Positions 42,133-53,017 of a stretch of 64,000 bases of DNA are shown here, in pieces. The notes under the pieces are model-generated. The model ran no database searches. It was given only the letters and a program-made list of their open reading frames with translations, and was not told the origin of the DNA. Made by a program: the position numbers and the translations under genes. The stretch spans positions 4,116,216 to 4,180,215 of the forward strand of contig NC_014121.1 in NCBI RefSeq assembly GCF_000025565.1. Direction: 5' to 3'. Position 1 is the first letter of the stretch, and every line of letters starts with the position of its first letter. Source of the stretch: Enterobacter cloacae subsp. cloacae ATCC 13047 (GTDB lineage: Bacteria > Pseudomonadota > Gammaproteobacteria > Enterobacterales > Enterobacteriaceae).

Positions 42133-42169
42133 CTGTCATCGTCACTTCTGACGATGACAGCTGTCGACA
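42133..42169. promoter_or_regulatory. Inverted repeat and TGTCGACA motif upstream of hydN
   Basis: CTGTCATCGTC (42133-42143) and GACGATGACAG (42150-42160) form a perfect 11-bp dyad around ACTTCT, followed at once by TGTCGACA (42162-42169). The same TGTCGACA and ACTTCT elements recur between hycA and hycB. It is probably the FhlA upstream activating site; as it starts right after the ascG stop it could also end ascG transcripts. Confidence 0.6.
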
Positions 42170-43183
42170 TCAGCGGTGCGGGCCGTCGATGACAGAGTCG
42201 CGCAGGATAAGCTCACCCGAGAAGGTTTGCTGATATTTAAACTCGCCGCCGTCGAGCATAAAAATCAGGCGGCTGATGGTCTCTTTAATCATCTCCGTAA
42301 CCGGAATACGCACGCTGGAGAGCGAGGGCACGATGTAGGGCGCAATCGCCACATCGTCGAAGCCTACCACCGACACCGCATCAGGCGTGGCGACGCCGCT
42401 GTCGTGAAGCTGTTTCATGGCGCCAATCGCCATATCGTCGTTACTCGCCACCAGCGCGGTAAAGGTTTCGCCGCGCGAGAGCAGCTCAGACACGGCCGCC
42501 GCGCCGCTGGCCGGGTTCCATTTGCCGTGGGCGATCAGCGTCGGACGCAGCGGGATCTGGTGTTGCGCCAGGGCGTCTTTGTAGCCAGAAAGACGCTCCA
42601 CGCCCGTGGGCGAATCCAGCGAGCCGGTGATAAACGCAATGTCACGGTGCCCTTTCTCAATCAGCTGTGACACCGCTTCCTGACAGGAGGCTTTATGATC
42701 TGACCAGACGCTGTGGCTGCTGTTTTTACGCAGGCGACGGTTCAGTACCATGATCGGCTGCTCGTATTTCTCGACGATCTCGTCCATCTCTTCCACGCTC
42801 AGGAAACGCGGATAGATAATGACCGCGTCACAGCGCATATCAAGCAGGTACTGGATGGCTTCGCGCTCTTCATCGGCGCTGTGCTTGCCGTCCGCCAGGA
42901 TCAGCTGCCGCCCTTTCTCTTCCGTCATGCGGGCGGCGTGAAACAGCAACTCACTAAAATAGACGCCGTGATACAGGGTGTTGGTCACCACCAGTCCCAG
43001 CGTCTGGGTGCGTTTGGTCGCCAGGTTGCGCGCCAGCAAATTGGGGCGATAGCCGCTCTCTTCGATGGCCTGAAACACCCGGTCTTTGGTCTCCTGGCTG
43101 ACATAGCCATTCCCCGACAGCACCCGGGAAACCGTCGCTTTCGAAACGCCTGCCCGCTTCGCCACTTCAAGCATCGTGGTCAT
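42170..43183 (-). CDS. ascG: LacI-family repressor AscG
   Basis: Represses the beta-glucoside operon ascFB. 337 residues as in E. coli. The N-terminal LacI helix-turn-helix (MLEVAKRAGVSKATVSRVLS) is at residues 4-23 with hinge helix PNLLARNLATKRTQ; a periplasmic-binding-like sensor domain follows. Start 43183 (MTTMLEVAK) follows GGGAATAACAAC; upstream ATGs are rejected by comparison with the family. It diverges from ascFB. Confidence 0.95.
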   Translation of the reverse strand: MTTMLEVAKRAGVSKATVSRVLSGNGYVSQETKDRVFQAIEESGYRPNLLARNLATKRTQTLGLVVTNTLYHGVYFSELLFHAARMTEEKGRQLILADGKHSADEEREAIQYLLDMRCDAVIIYPRFLSVEEMDEIVEKYEQPIMVLNRRLRKNSSHSVWSDHKASCQEAVSQLIEKGHRDIAFITGSLDSPTGVERLSGYKDALAQHQIPLRPTLIAHGKWNPASGAAAVSELLSRGETFTALVASNDDMAIGAMKQLHDSGVATPDAVSVVGFDDVAIAPYIVPSLSSVRIPVTEMIKETISRLIFMLDGGEFKYQQTFSGELILRDSVIDGPHR

Positions 43184-43350
43184 GTTGTTATTCCCTTTCA
43201 TACTGATGGCACGCAGTGTACTGCACTGCAAAACAATTGTCGCAACGACGCGCTCACGCTTTTTGAACCGTCTGGTGATCGCCATCACGAAATGAAAAAA
43301 TGGTCAAAATGCGATCTTGTTTCATTCAAAGAAACTCATGATGATTATGT

Positions 43351-43363
43351 GGAACCGGTTTCC
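43351..43363 (+). promoter_or_regulatory. Probable AscG operator
   Basis: GGAACCGGTTTCC is a near-perfect palindrome of the LacI-family type centred on CCGG and close to the TGAAACCGGTTTCA site used by AscG in E. coli. It lies 36 bases before the ascF start. Confidence 0.7.
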
Positions 43364-43398
43364 TACATACTCTCACAACGACAACAGGATCACATCCG

Positions 43399-44850
43399 AT
43401 GGCCAAAAATTATGCCGCGCTGGCGCAAGACGTTGTCAGCGCGCTTGGCGGCAAAGACAACATCGTCGCCGTCACCCATTGCATGACGCGACTGCGTTTC
43501 GTCCTGAAAGACGAAACCGCTACCGATACCGCACGCCTGAAAAATATCAGCGGCGTACTGGGCGTGGTACGTAACGACAACCAGTGCCAGGTGATTATCG
43601 GCAATACCGTTTCTCAGGCTTACCGTGAGGTGGTGAGCCTGCTGCCAACCGACCTGCAGCCTGCCGTACCGGAAGGCCCACAGAAATTGACCCTGCGCCG
43701 CATCGGTGCCGGGATCCTCGACGCGCTGATTGGCACCATGTCGCCGCTGATCCCGGCGATCATCGGCGGCTCGATGGTCAAGCTGCTGGCGATGATCCTT
43801 GAGATGACCGGCGTGCTGGAGAAAGGCGCGCCGACGCTCACCATTTTGACCGTCATCGGCGACGGGGCGTTCTTCTTCCTGCCGCTGATGGTGGCAGCAT
43901 CTGCCGCCGTGAAATTCAAAACCAACATGTCGCTGGCGATCGCCATTGCAGGCGTGCTGGTGCACCCGAGCTTTATCGAGTTGATGGCGAAAGCCGCGCA
44001 GGGTGAGCACGTCGAATTCGCGTTTATCCCGGTGACGGCGGTGAAATACACCTACACCGTGATCCCGGCGCTGGTGATGACCTGGTGCCTGTCGTATATC
44101 GAACGCTGGGTGGATCGCATTACGCCTGCGGTGACGAAAAACTTCCTCAAGCCGATGCTGATCGTGCTGATTGCCGCCCCGCTCGCCATCGTGCTGATTG
44201 GGCCGCTGGGGATCTGGATCGGCAGCGCCATCTCCGCGCTGGTTTACACCATTCACGGCTATCTGGGCTGGCTCTCCGTGGCGATCATGGGCGCGCTCTG
44301 GCCGCTGCTGGTCATGACCGGGATGCACCGCGTCTTTACCCCGACTATCATTCAGACCATTGCCGAAACGGGTAAAGAGGGAATGGTGATGCCGTCGGAA
44401 ATCGGTGCCAACCTGTCGCTCGGCGGTTCATCCCTGGCGGTGGCATGGAAAACGAAAAACCCGGAGCTGCGCCAGACGGCGCTGGCCGCGGCGGCTTCCG
44501 CCATCATGGCGGGCATCTCTGAACCGGCGCTGTATGGCGTGGCGGTTCGCCTGAAACGCCCGCTGATTGCCAGCCTGATTAGCGGCTTTATCTGTGGCGC
44601 GGTGGCCGGTATTGCGGGGCTTGCCAGCCACTCAATGGCGGCGCCGGGGCTGTTTACCAGCGTGCAGTTCTTCGATCCGGCCAACCCGATGACCATTGTC
44701 TGGGTATTCGGCGTCATGGCGCTGGCGGTCGTGCTCTCCTTCGTGCTGACCCTGATATTAGGCTTTGAAGATATCCCGGTCGAAGACGAGGCTGAAAAAG
44801 CCCGCGCCCTGCAGAGCGCGCCGGTGCAGGCCAAAACCGCACAAGTTTAA
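43399..44850 (+). CDS. ascF: PTS beta-glucoside transporter EIIBC AscF
   Basis: Takes up and phosphorylates arbutin, salicin and cellobiose-type glucosides. 483 residues. The IIB domain has the phosphocysteine in AVTHCMTRLRF near residue 28; the IIC domain has about ten membrane spans with GISEPALYGV, a PTS glucose-superfamily motif. There is no IIA domain, so Crr is expected to serve. ascB follows after 18 bases. Confidence 0.95.
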   Translation: MAKNYAALAQDVVSALGGKDNIVAVTHCMTRLRFVLKDETATDTARLKNISGVLGVVRNDNQCQVIIGNTVSQAYREVVSLLPTDLQPAVPEGPQKLTLRRIGAGILDALIGTMSPLIPAIIGGSMVKLLAMILEMTGVLEKGAPTLTILTVIGDGAFFFLPLMVAASAAVKFKTNMSLAIAIAGVLVHPSFIELMAKAAQGEHVEFAFIPVTAVKYTYTVIPALVMTWCLSYIERWVDRITPAVTKNFLKPMLIVLIAAPLAIVLIGPLGIWIGSAISALVYTIHGYLGWLSVAIMGALWPLLVMTGMHRVFTPTIIQTIAETGKEGMVMPSEIGANLSLGGSSLAVAWKTKNPELRQTALAAAASAIMAGISEPALYGVAVRLKRPLIASLISGFICGAVAGIAGLASHSMAAPGLFTSVQFFDPANPMTIVWVFGVMALAVVLSFVLTLILGFEDIPVEDEAEKARALQSAPVQAKTAQV

Positions 44851-46293
<1,443 letters not shown>

Positions 46294-46302
46294 CCTGTTG
46301 CT

Positions 46303-46388
46303 TCCCCCTCACCCCGGCCCTCTCCCCACAGGGGAGAGGGTGTATTTTGTCCCCTATCCCCTATGGGGAGAGGGTTAGGGTGAGGGGC
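46303..46388. repeat. Double CCCTCACCC palindromic repeat between ascB and hycI
   Basis: Two hairpins, CCCTCTCCCCACAGGGGAGAGGG and CCCCTATCCCCTATGGGGAGAGGG-like, are enclosed by outer arms CCCTCACCCC (46305 region) and GGGTGAGGGG (46379-46388). It separates two converging genes, and its right part is translated as the last residues of HycI. Confidence 0.8.
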
Positions 46389-46834
46389 TGGAACCCACCC
46401 TTTCCAACCCACCCCGCAAGCCGTGAATAGACCACTTCCACCGCGGCTTTCACCGGGGGTGTCATCGGGTAATAAAATCCGACGATGTCCGGCTGAATGC
46501 CCAGAAACAGCACCTCGCCCACGTCCTCTTTGATCTGATCCACCAGATAGTTAAGCGGCATATTATGCGTGGTCATCATGAACATGTCGGCAATGTCGTC
46601 CGGGTCGATCAGGCGGATGTCCCCCGGGTTCAGCCCCATATCCGTAGCATCGACAATCAACAGCCGATCAGGGTGCAGCTCGCGGATGGCCACCACGTCG
46701 TTTTCCGGCGCGCTGCCGCCGTCAATCACCACCCAGTTGCCCTGCGGGTTCGCGGCACACATCTCTGCCAGCAGCGGGCCTGCGCCGTCGTCGCCCATCA
46801 TGCTGTTGCCGACACACAGTAAAACGTCAGTCAC
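46361..46834 (-). CDS. hycI: Hydrogenase 3 maturation protease HycI
   Basis: Cleaves the C-terminal tail of HycE after nickel insertion. 157 residues. Nickel-contact residues are in GDDGAGPLLAE (D16), VDATDMG (D62) and TTHNMP (H90). The first about 147 residues match E. coli, but the end reads QPLTLTLSP and its TAG stop lies inside a palindromic repeat, so the native C-terminus has been replaced by repeat-encoded codons. It overlaps hycH by 8 bases and is the last hyc gene. Confidence 0.95.
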   Translation of the reverse strand: MTDVLLCVGNSMMGDDGAGPLLAEMCAANPQGNWVVIDGGSAPENDVVAIRELHPDRLLIVDATDMGLNPGDIRLIDPDDIADMFMMTTHNMPLNYLVDQIKEDVGEVLFLGIQPDIVGFYYPMTPPVKAAVEVVYSRLAGWVGKGGFQPLTLTLSP

Positions 46835-47237
46835 GTAATCTCCTCACCATCAGGTAGATGGCACTTTCCTGATGAATATCATGCAGCATGCTGAGCAGCG
46901 TTTTGCTCCACACCTGCTGTTCGGGGGTTTGCCGTTTCAGCGCCGCGTCAAACGCGTTCGCCAGCATCGCAATATGGTTGGCGTCGATAACGATCTCACC
47001 GTACTTCGGTACCCCTTCCATTTTGCGCCGCGCCGTACTGCCCTCTTCCAGCGTGGCGATCCACGCCAGATAGTCGGACCACGGGCAGCTCAGCGCCGCC
47101 TCCAGGCAGTCGATCACCCCGAGGTGATGCCCAATCGCCAGGCTGTAATAGACCACCTGCTGCGCCGCGTCCGGCGTGGCATCGTTCTCATCAATAAATT
47201 TACGGCTCAGCTGACTGAACACCACCGTCTCACTCAT
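46827..47237 (-). CDS. hycH: Formate hydrogenlyase maturation protein HycH
   Basis: Required for processing of the hydrogenase-3 large subunit; 136 residues as in E. coli ([20 protein letters not shown]). No catalytic motif is recognised. Starts 4 bases inside the hycG end and overlaps hycI, in a tightly packed operon. Confidence 0.95.
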   Translation of the reverse strand: MSETVVFSQLSRKFIDENDATPDAAQQVVYYSLAIGHHLGVIDCLEAALSCPWSDYLAWIATLEEGSTARRKMEGVPKYGEIVIDANHIAMLANAFDAALKRQTPEQQVWSKTLLSMLHDIHQESAIYLMVRRLRD

Positions 47238-48001
47238 CGTATACGCGCCTCATCCACAATGCTGTTCAGGTTCGCCACAATCTCATTAAGACGCGGGTCG
47301 TTTTCCGCCTCCAGCCAGCGCGCCACCTGGTGCTCGCCCTGGCTCAGCAGGCGCAGGTAATCGTCGGCAATCTGACGGCCATAGCGATAGCCCGCCAGCC
47401 TGCGCGCCGTGCGGTCGACCTTCACCCGCAGCGGCTGCACCATGTCCGGGTGCAGGATCATCGCAGGCTGATTGTCGGGTTCACCCGGTTCACGGGCATG
47501 GATTTTCTGCTCCAGCAGGCCGAGCGCCATGGCAAAGCCATACAGCGTGGCGGCAGGCGTCGGCGGACAGCCCGGAATGTAGACGTCCACCGGCACGATT
47601 TTGTCGGTGCCGCCCCACACGCAGTAGAGGTCGTGGAAGATGCCGCCGCTGTTACCGCACGCCCCATAGGAGATACAGATTTTCGGATCGGGCGTAGACT
47701 GCCAGGCGCGCAGCGCGGGCGAGCGCATGGCGCGGGTGACGGCCCCGGTGAACAGCAGAATGTCGGCATGACGCGGAGACGGCACCACTTTGATGCCGAA
47801 GCGTTCGGCGTCAAACAGCGGTGACAGCGTGGCGAAGATCTCAATCTCGCAGCCGTTGCAGCCGCCGCAGTCCACGCGGTAAACGTAGGCCGAGCGTTTG
47901 ATTTTTTTCAACAGCGACGCCTTCATGCTGGCGATGGACTCCTCCACCGTCATTGGCACCGGAATGCCCCGCTCGTCGCGCGGACCGAGTAAGTTTTCCA
48001 T
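47234..48001 (-). CDS. hycG: Hydrogenase 3 small subunit HycG
   Basis: [4Fe-4S] small subunit of hydrogenase 3, homologous to NuoB of complex I. 255 residues from the ATG at 48001, which shares a base with the hycF stop (TGATG); the longer frame to 48073 is rejected. Cluster ligands are in [11 protein letters not shown] (near residue 45), [12 protein letters not shown] and IPGCPPTP. Confidence 0.97.
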   Translation of the reverse strand: MENLLGPRDERGIPVPMTVEESIASMKASLLKKIKRSAYVYRVDCGGCNGCEIEIFATLSPLFDAERFGIKVVPSPRHADILLFTGAVTRAMRSPALRAWQSTPDPKICISYGACGNSGGIFHDLYCVWGGTDKIVPVDVYIPGCPPTPAATLYGFAMALGLLEQKIHAREPGEPDNQPAMILHPDMVQPLRVKVDRTARRLAGYRYGRQIADDYLRLLSQGEHQVARWLEAENDPRLNEIVANLNSIVDEARIR

Positions 48002-48543
48002 CAGCTGGCCTCTCTCATATGACGGGTGATATCGATGCGGTCGGACGGCAGCAGGCATTTCTGCCGTTTGCATTCCGGGCAGGTTTCAAAGCTTTCGCGA
48101 TGATGCTCCGCGCGGGCATCGCCGTTGTGCTTAAGCAGCGCGATGGCATAGTCGATCTCTTTTTGCACGGCGAACGGACGTTTGCAGACGCGGCAGTTAC
48201 ACAGGGCAAAACGCGACTGCTGCAAAAAGTCCTCTTTCTTCCACACCGCCAGCTCGTACTCCTGAGACAGACGAATGGCGACCGTCGGGCAAACCTCTTC
48301 GCAGCGGCCGCAGAAGATGCAGCGACCGAGGTTAAACTGCCAGGCCAGTTCGCCGGTTTTCAGATCCGTTTCCACCGTCAGGGCATTCGACGGACAGGCG
48401 TTGACGCAGGCCGCACAGCCGATGCACTGCTGCGGGTTGTGCTCCGGCTTGCCGCGGAAGTTTTTATCCACCGGCATCGGCTCCAGCGGGTAGCGGCTGG
48501 TGGGCGTGCCGGTTTTGATCACTTTTTTGATAAAGGTAAACAT
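48001..48543 (-). CDS. hycF: Formate hydrogenlyase iron-sulfur subunit HycF
   Basis: NuoI-like polyferredoxin that links HycB to the hydrogenase; 180 residues as in E. coli. Two [4Fe-4S] motifs [12 protein letters not shown] and [12 protein letters not shown] sit in the middle, and a C-terminal zinc-like set CNCRVCKRP and CPECKRQKC follows. Lies between hycE (9 bases upstream) and hycG. Confidence 0.97.
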   Translation of the reverse strand: MFTFIKKVIKTGTPTSRYPLEPMPVDKNFRGKPEHNPQQCIGCAACVNACPSNALTVETDLKTGELAWQFNLGRCIFCGRCEEVCPTVAIRLSQEYELAVWKKEDFLQQSRFALCNCRVCKRPFAVQKEIDYAIALLKHNGDARAEHHRESFETCPECKRQKCLLPSDRIDITRHMREAS

Positions 48544-48552
48544 GACGAGTCC

Positions 48553-50262
48553 TTATTTCAGCGGCGAGTTCTTACGCTCGATGCTGTAGCGCTCAAGCTC
48601 TTTGTACGGCACCACCTGGCTTTTCTTCTTGCGCACGTCCACCACGGTCATGCGGTCGGTGCAGGAGTAGCACGGGTCGAGGCTGCCGATGATCAGCGGC
48701 GCGTCGGAGACCGTGTTGCCGCGCAGCATATAGCGCAGGGTTGGCCAGTTGGCGTAGGTGGCCGCACGGCAGCGCCAGCGATAAAGCTTCTGGTTATCGC
48801 CGGTCATGCTCCAGTGGATGTCGTCCCCGCGCGGCGCTTCGGCAAAGCCGAGGGCAAAGCGGTTCGGGATGTAGGTGAAGCCCTCCACCATCAGCGGGCC
48901 GCCCGGCAGGTTATCGAGCCCAAAGTCGATCATATTCAGCGCGGTGAAGACCTCGTTGATACGGACCTTCAGGCGGGAGATGACGTCGCAGCCCTGTTCG
49001 CTGTGTACGGTCATTGGCAGCAGGCCGTAACCAACAAACGGGTGATCGGCGCGGGTGTCGCGGGCGTGGCCGCTGGCGCGCACCATCGGGCCAACGTTGC
49101 TGAAGTCGCGGGCGATTTCCGGATCAAGACGGCCGATCCCCACGGTACGCTGCTCGATGTTGGGCGTGCTGAGCAGCATATCCACCAGCTCCTGCACGTC
49201 GCGACGCATCTGCTGTGCCAGCTGTCGGGTCTGGATCATGTCGTTTTTAAGCAGGTCACGGCGGATCCCACCGATCAGGTTCAGACCGTAGGTTTTACGC
49301 GCCCCGGTGAGGATCTCCGCCATCTTCATCGACGCCTCGCGCACGCGGAAGAACTGCATAAATCCGGAGTCGAAACCGACAAAGTGACAGGCCAGACCGA
49401 GATTCAGCAGGTGCGAGTGCAGACGTTCCACTTCCAGCAAAATGGCGCGGATCATCTGCGCGCGCTCCGGCACCACGATCCCCATGCCGTTCTCCACCGA
49501 GGTGGTATAGGCGGTGCTGTGGGCGAAGCCGCAGATGCCGCACACGCGGTCCGAGAGGAATGTCACCTCGTTATAGCCCATCCGGGTTTCCGCCAGCTTC
49601 TCCATTCCGCGATGGACGTAGAACAGGCGGTAGTCGGCGTCGATAATGTTTTCGCCATCAACAAACAGGCGGAAGTGGCCAGGTTCATCAGAGGTGACGT
49701 GCAGCGGGCCAATCGGCACCACATTGTTCTTTTTGTTGCCGAGTTCGTTAATGAACTCGTAGGTTTCGCTGTCAGTGGTCGGGGCCGGACGCTGGCGGTA
49801 ATCCATGCTGTCCTTGCGCAGCGGATACAGTTCGTCCGGCCAGTCGTCCGGCAGCACCAGGCGGCGTTCATCCGGCAGCCCCACCGGCACCAGGCCATAC
49901 ATGTCACGCACTTCGCGCTCGCCCCAGACGGCGGCAGGCACGCGGGGCGTGACGGACGGGTACTCCGGCTTGTTCGGGTCGACTTCCACGCGTACGGTAA
50001 GCCAGCACTTCTCGCCCTTCTCCATCGACATCACGTAGTACACCGCGTAATTGCCGCACAGCTGACGCTCGTCATTGCCGAACAGCACCGACAGCCAGCC
50101 ACCCTGCTGGTAGTAAAGAAATTCCACCACTTCCGGCAGATAGTTCACCTTAATGGTGACGGTTACCTGGTCTTTGGTCTGCCATCCTTCATCCAGCACA
50201 ACACCCGGAAAAGCCTGATGCAACGCGGCGAGATACTGCTGACCTTTCTTTTCTTCAGACAT
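48553..50262 (-). CDS. hycE: Hydrogenase 3 large subunit HycE
   Basis: NiFe catalytic subunit of formate hydrogenlyase, 569 residues as in E. coli. An N-terminal NuoC-like domain (about residues 1-165) is fused to the NuoD-like hydrogenase domain. Nickel ligands are in RVCGICGFAHS (C241 and C244) and DPCYSCTDR (C531 and C534); HycI cleaves after R537, before MTVVDVRKKK, removing a 32-residue tail. A 774-residue open frame on the opposite strand is only a shadow of this gene. Confidence 0.98.
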   Translation of the reverse strand: MSEEKKGQQYLAALHQAFPGVVLDEGWQTKDQVTVTIKVNYLPEVVEFLYYQQGGWLSVLFGNDERQLCGNYAVYYVMSMEKGEKCWLTVRVEVDPNKPEYPSVTPRVPAAVWGEREVRDMYGLVPVGLPDERRLVLPDDWPDELYPLRKDSMDYRQRPAPTTDSETYEFINELGNKKNNVVPIGPLHVTSDEPGHFRLFVDGENIIDADYRLFYVHRGMEKLAETRMGYNEVTFLSDRVCGICGFAHSTAYTTSVENGMGIVVPERAQMIRAILLEVERLHSHLLNLGLACHFVGFDSGFMQFFRVREASMKMAEILTGARKTYGLNLIGGIRRDLLKNDMIQTRQLAQQMRRDVQELVDMLLSTPNIEQRTVGIGRLDPEIARDFSNVGPMVRASGHARDTRADHPFVGYGLLPMTVHSEQGCDVISRLKVRINEVFTALNMIDFGLDNLPGGPLMVEGFTYIPNRFALGFAEAPRGDDIHWSMTGDNQKLYRWRCRAATYANWPTLRYMLRGNTVSDAPLIIGSLDPCYSCTDRMTVVDVRKKKSQVVPYKELERYSIERKNSPLK

Positions 50263-50277
50263 AAATACTCTCTTTAA

Positions 50278-51201
50278 TCACGCCACCAGCAAGGAGACGA
50301 ACGCTAAAAATGCAAAACCAAAACCGGCCCAGGTGATGCGCGAGGTCGCGACAAAGCGCAGACGTGCCATGCTGTTTTCAAACAGGGCAATCACCAGCAC
50401 GCCGACCAGCAACTTGAGCGCGGCAACCACCACGGCCAATACCAGCCCCCCAGCGGAGAAGTGCGTCATCTGCCCCCACGGGAAGAAGACGCCAACAAAC
50501 ATCTGCAGGACCACCAGCTGCTTAAGGCTGATGCCCCACTTAAGCACCGCAAAGCCGTAGCCGCTGTATTCGGTGAGCGGCCCTTCCTGCAGCTCCTGCT
50601 CGGCTTCTGCGAGGTCAAACGGCAATTTGCCCATCTCAATAAAGGTGGCGAACGCGCAGGCGCAAAGGGCCAGCACCAGCGGGAGGGTACGTGACACCGG
50701 CCAGTGGTAAACGGTGTGGGTGATAAAGCTGATATGGGTGGAACCCGCGACCTGCGCGGCCACCCACAGCCCCAGCAGCAGGATCGGTTCGACCAGCACG
50801 CCCAGCATCGCCTCGCGGCTGGCGCCGATACCGGTAAACGGGCTGCCGGTATCCAGGCCCGCAATAGCAAAGAAGAAGCGGGCAATGGCGAAGAGGTAAA
50901 TCAGCGTAATCAGATCCCCAAGTGCAGGCAGCGGCGAGCCCACCGTCACCACCGGCAGCGCGGTGGCGATGGTCAGCATCACGCCGACCATCACGAACGG
51001 CGTCAGGCGGAAGACCCAGCCTGCGGCATCCGGCGCCACGCTCTGGCGGGAGAGCAGCTTGAAGAGATCGCGGTACTCCTGGAGCACGCCAGGCCCGCGA
51101 CGGTTGTGCATCCGGGCGCGCGCCACGCGCGTGATGCCCGACAGCAGTGGCGCAACGGCGAACAGCACCAGCGCCTGAAGTATTGCCAGTAACAGACTCA
51201 T
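50278..51201 (-). CDS. hycD: Formate hydrogenlyase membrane subunit HycD
   Basis: NuoH-like membrane subunit anchoring the hydrogenase arm; 307 residues with about eight spans. The conserved loops RARMHNRRGPGVLQEYRD and LPFDLAEAEQELQEGP are those that contact the small subunit. The gene starts 1 base after hycC ends and is followed by hycE after 15 bases. Confidence 0.97.
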   Translation of the reverse strand: MSLLLAILQALVLFAVAPLLSGITRVARARMHNRRGPGVLQEYRDLFKLLSRQSVAPDAAGWVFRLTPFVMVGVMLTIATALPVVTVGSPLPALGDLITLIYLFAIARFFFAIAGLDTGSPFTGIGASREAMLGVLVEPILLLGLWVAAQVAGSTHISFITHTVYHWPVSRTLPLVLALCACAFATFIEMGKLPFDLAEAEQELQEGPLTEYSGYGFAVLKWGISLKQLVVLQMFVGVFFPWGQMTHFSAGGLVLAVVVAALKLLVGVLVIALFENSMARLRFVATSRITWAGFGFAFLAFVSLLVA

Positions 51202-51202
51202 G

Positions 51203-53017
51203 TCAGGCTCCTCGTGAAATCACAATGACCACCAGCACCGCCAGTTCGATCAGCGCCAGACGGCGGAACAGCGCAGGTACGGCGGCGCTCTGCCAGCCCG
51301 GCATCCAGCCCACCGGGTTCAGCCAGTGGCGCAGCTTCAGCACGGCAGCGAAGTTCTCTTTCACCGGCATGGCAAAACCGTGGGCGGTGATGACCATCGA
51401 TTGTTCGTGTTCGTAGCCGCAGGCCCAGGCCGCCCCGCGCGAGCGGGAGGGGAGTCGGTCGCGCCTGAAGAACAGCATCAGCACAAACGGCAGCAGCGGT
51501 GCAGCAATCAGCAACAGCGCCATCATCGGCTGGGAGACGGTGGTATGCGCAAGGGTCAGCGGCAGTGGAATGACGTTACCCAGCAGCGGCAGCAGCCATG
51601 GGGCGGCGACCCCGCCCGCGATGCAGCACAGCGCCAGCGCGACCACGCTGGCACACATCAGTATCGGGGCGCAGCAGGCGTTTTCCGCTTCCCGCGTGCG
51701 CGGTGCGCCGAGGAAGGTGACGCCGTAGACTTTTGCCATACACATCACCGCCAGCGCCCCGGTTATCGCCAGCCCAACCGCCAGCAGCGGGCCGAGCAGC
51801 CGGGCGATAAAGGCGTCGCTCTGACCGAGCGCGAAGAAGGACTGGTAGATCACCCACTCGCCCGCAAAGCCGTTCAGCGGCGGCAACGCGGCCATCGCCA
51901 TCAGCCCGACCAGCATGGCGAGAGAAATCACCGGCATCTTTTTACCAATGCCGCCGAGTTTTTCGATATCCCGATGACCGGTACGGAACCAGACGCTGCC
52001 CGCGCCCAGGAACAGGGTGCTTTTAAACAGGCTGTGGTTAACGAGGTGATACAGCCCCCCGATAAACCCGGCGGCAATCAGCGCCGGTTGATTAAGTGCC
52101 AGGCCGGTCACGCCTGCGCCGATGCCGAGCAGGATAATGCCGATATTTTCCAGGGTGTGGTACGCCAGCAGACGCTGAATGTTGTGCTCCATCAGCGCAT
52201 ACAGCCCGCCGACAAAGGCGGTAACCATACCTGCGATAAGCAGCGCGACACCCCACCACAGCGGCGGCTGGCCGCCGGTCAGGGTGATCGTCAGAATGCC
52301 GAACAGACCGACTTTCATCACCACGGTGGAAAACAGCGCGGCGGCGGGTGCAGATGCATTCGCGTGCGCCTGCGGCACCCAGCCGTGCAGAGGGATGATC
52401 CCGGCCAGCAGGCCAAAGCCCACCACGCCCAGCAGCCAGACGTCATTTCCCAGCGGCTGACCGTTAAGCGCTGCGAAGTCGAGCGTGCCGAAACGTTGCC
52501 ACACCAGCCAGCAGGCCAGCGCCAGCAGCAGCGTGCCGAGGCGACCGAGCGCAAACCACAGCTTGCCGGAGGCGCTACATCCCGTCAGGAATACGCCGCA
52601 GAGCGCCATGATCTCCGCCATCACCACCAGCGCGCCGAGGTTGCTGGCAATGACGGTGCAGACCGCCGACGCCAGCAGCAGGTTAACCAGCAGACCATTC
52701 GCGCGGGTGTGCTGATGGCGGTGCCAGTCAATATTGAACAGGCTGATAAACACCCCGCACAGGCCAAAAGTCACCAGCCAGATGGCGTTCAGCGGCGTGA
52801 GCTGAACGGTATGACGGACGATCGGAATCATTGCTTCGGCGGTCTGGCCGCTGAGTAACACTGCCGTACCTGCTGCCAGCGTCATCAGGCTGCCCACCGC
52901 CCCGCCGATACCGGCGATCCAGCCGCTCAGGGTTTTATGGAATGACAGGAGCCACGCCAGCACAGCAGCGGCGGCAAAGTACGCCACGGCGCTGTTAATC
53001 ATGAATATCGCGTTCAT
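51203..53017 (-). CDS. hycC: Formate hydrogenlyase antiporter-like subunit HycC
   Basis: NuoL/MrpA-like membrane protein, 604 residues against 608 in E. coli, with about 14-16 spans. The antiporter core HGWVPQAHANASAPAAALFS and the LLAYHTLENIGIILLG helix carry the conserved lysine, histidine and glutamate positions. The C-terminal PSRSRGAAWACGYEHE is also conserved. It starts inside the hycB end (4-base overlap). Confidence 0.97.
   Translation of the reverse strand: MNAIFMINSAVAYFAAAAVLAWLLSFHKTLSGWIAGIGGAVGSLMTLAAGTAVLLSGQTAEAMIPIVRHTVQLTPLNAIWLVTFGLCGVFISLFNIDWHRHQHTRANGLLVNLLLASAVCTVIASNLGALVVMAEIMALCGVFLTGCSASGKLWFALGRLGTLLLALACWLVWQRFGTLDFAALNGQPLGNDVWLLGVVGFGLLAGIIPLHGWVPQAHANASAPAAALFSTVVMKVGLFGILTITLTGGQPPLWWGVALLIAGMVTAFVGGLYALMEHNIQRLLAYHTLENIGIILLGIGAGVTGLALNQPALIAAGFIGGLYHLVNHSLFKSTLFLGAGSVWFRTGHRDIEKLGGIGKKMPVISLAMLVGLMAMAALPPLNGFAGEWVIYQSFFALGQSDAFIARLLGPLLAVGLAITGALAVMCMAKVYGVTFLGAPRTREAENACCAPILMCASVVALALCCIAGGVAAPWLLPLLGNVIPLPLTLAHTTVSQPMMALLLIAAPLLPFVLMLFFRRDRLPSRSRGAAWACGYEHEQSMVITAHGFAMPVKENFAAVLKLRHWLNPVGWMPGWQSAAVPALFRRLALIELAVLVVIVISRGA

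Noticed and set aside
42133..42160. Perfect 11-bp dyad as a plain ascG terminator
   Set aside because: No T-run follows on the minus strand, and it abuts TGTCGACA and shares its ACTTCT centre with the hycA-hycB site, so a regulatory site is preferred though not proven.
47953..50277. 774-codon open frame on the plus strand over hycE, hycF and hycG
   Set aside because: It is the antisense shadow of clearly identified GC-rich genes; its translation has no recognisable family and no ribosome-binding site.
51326..52858. 510-codon open frame antisense to hycC
   Set aside because: Composition (very rich in Gln, Arg, His) is typical of the complement of a membrane-protein gene; hycC is certain on the other strand.
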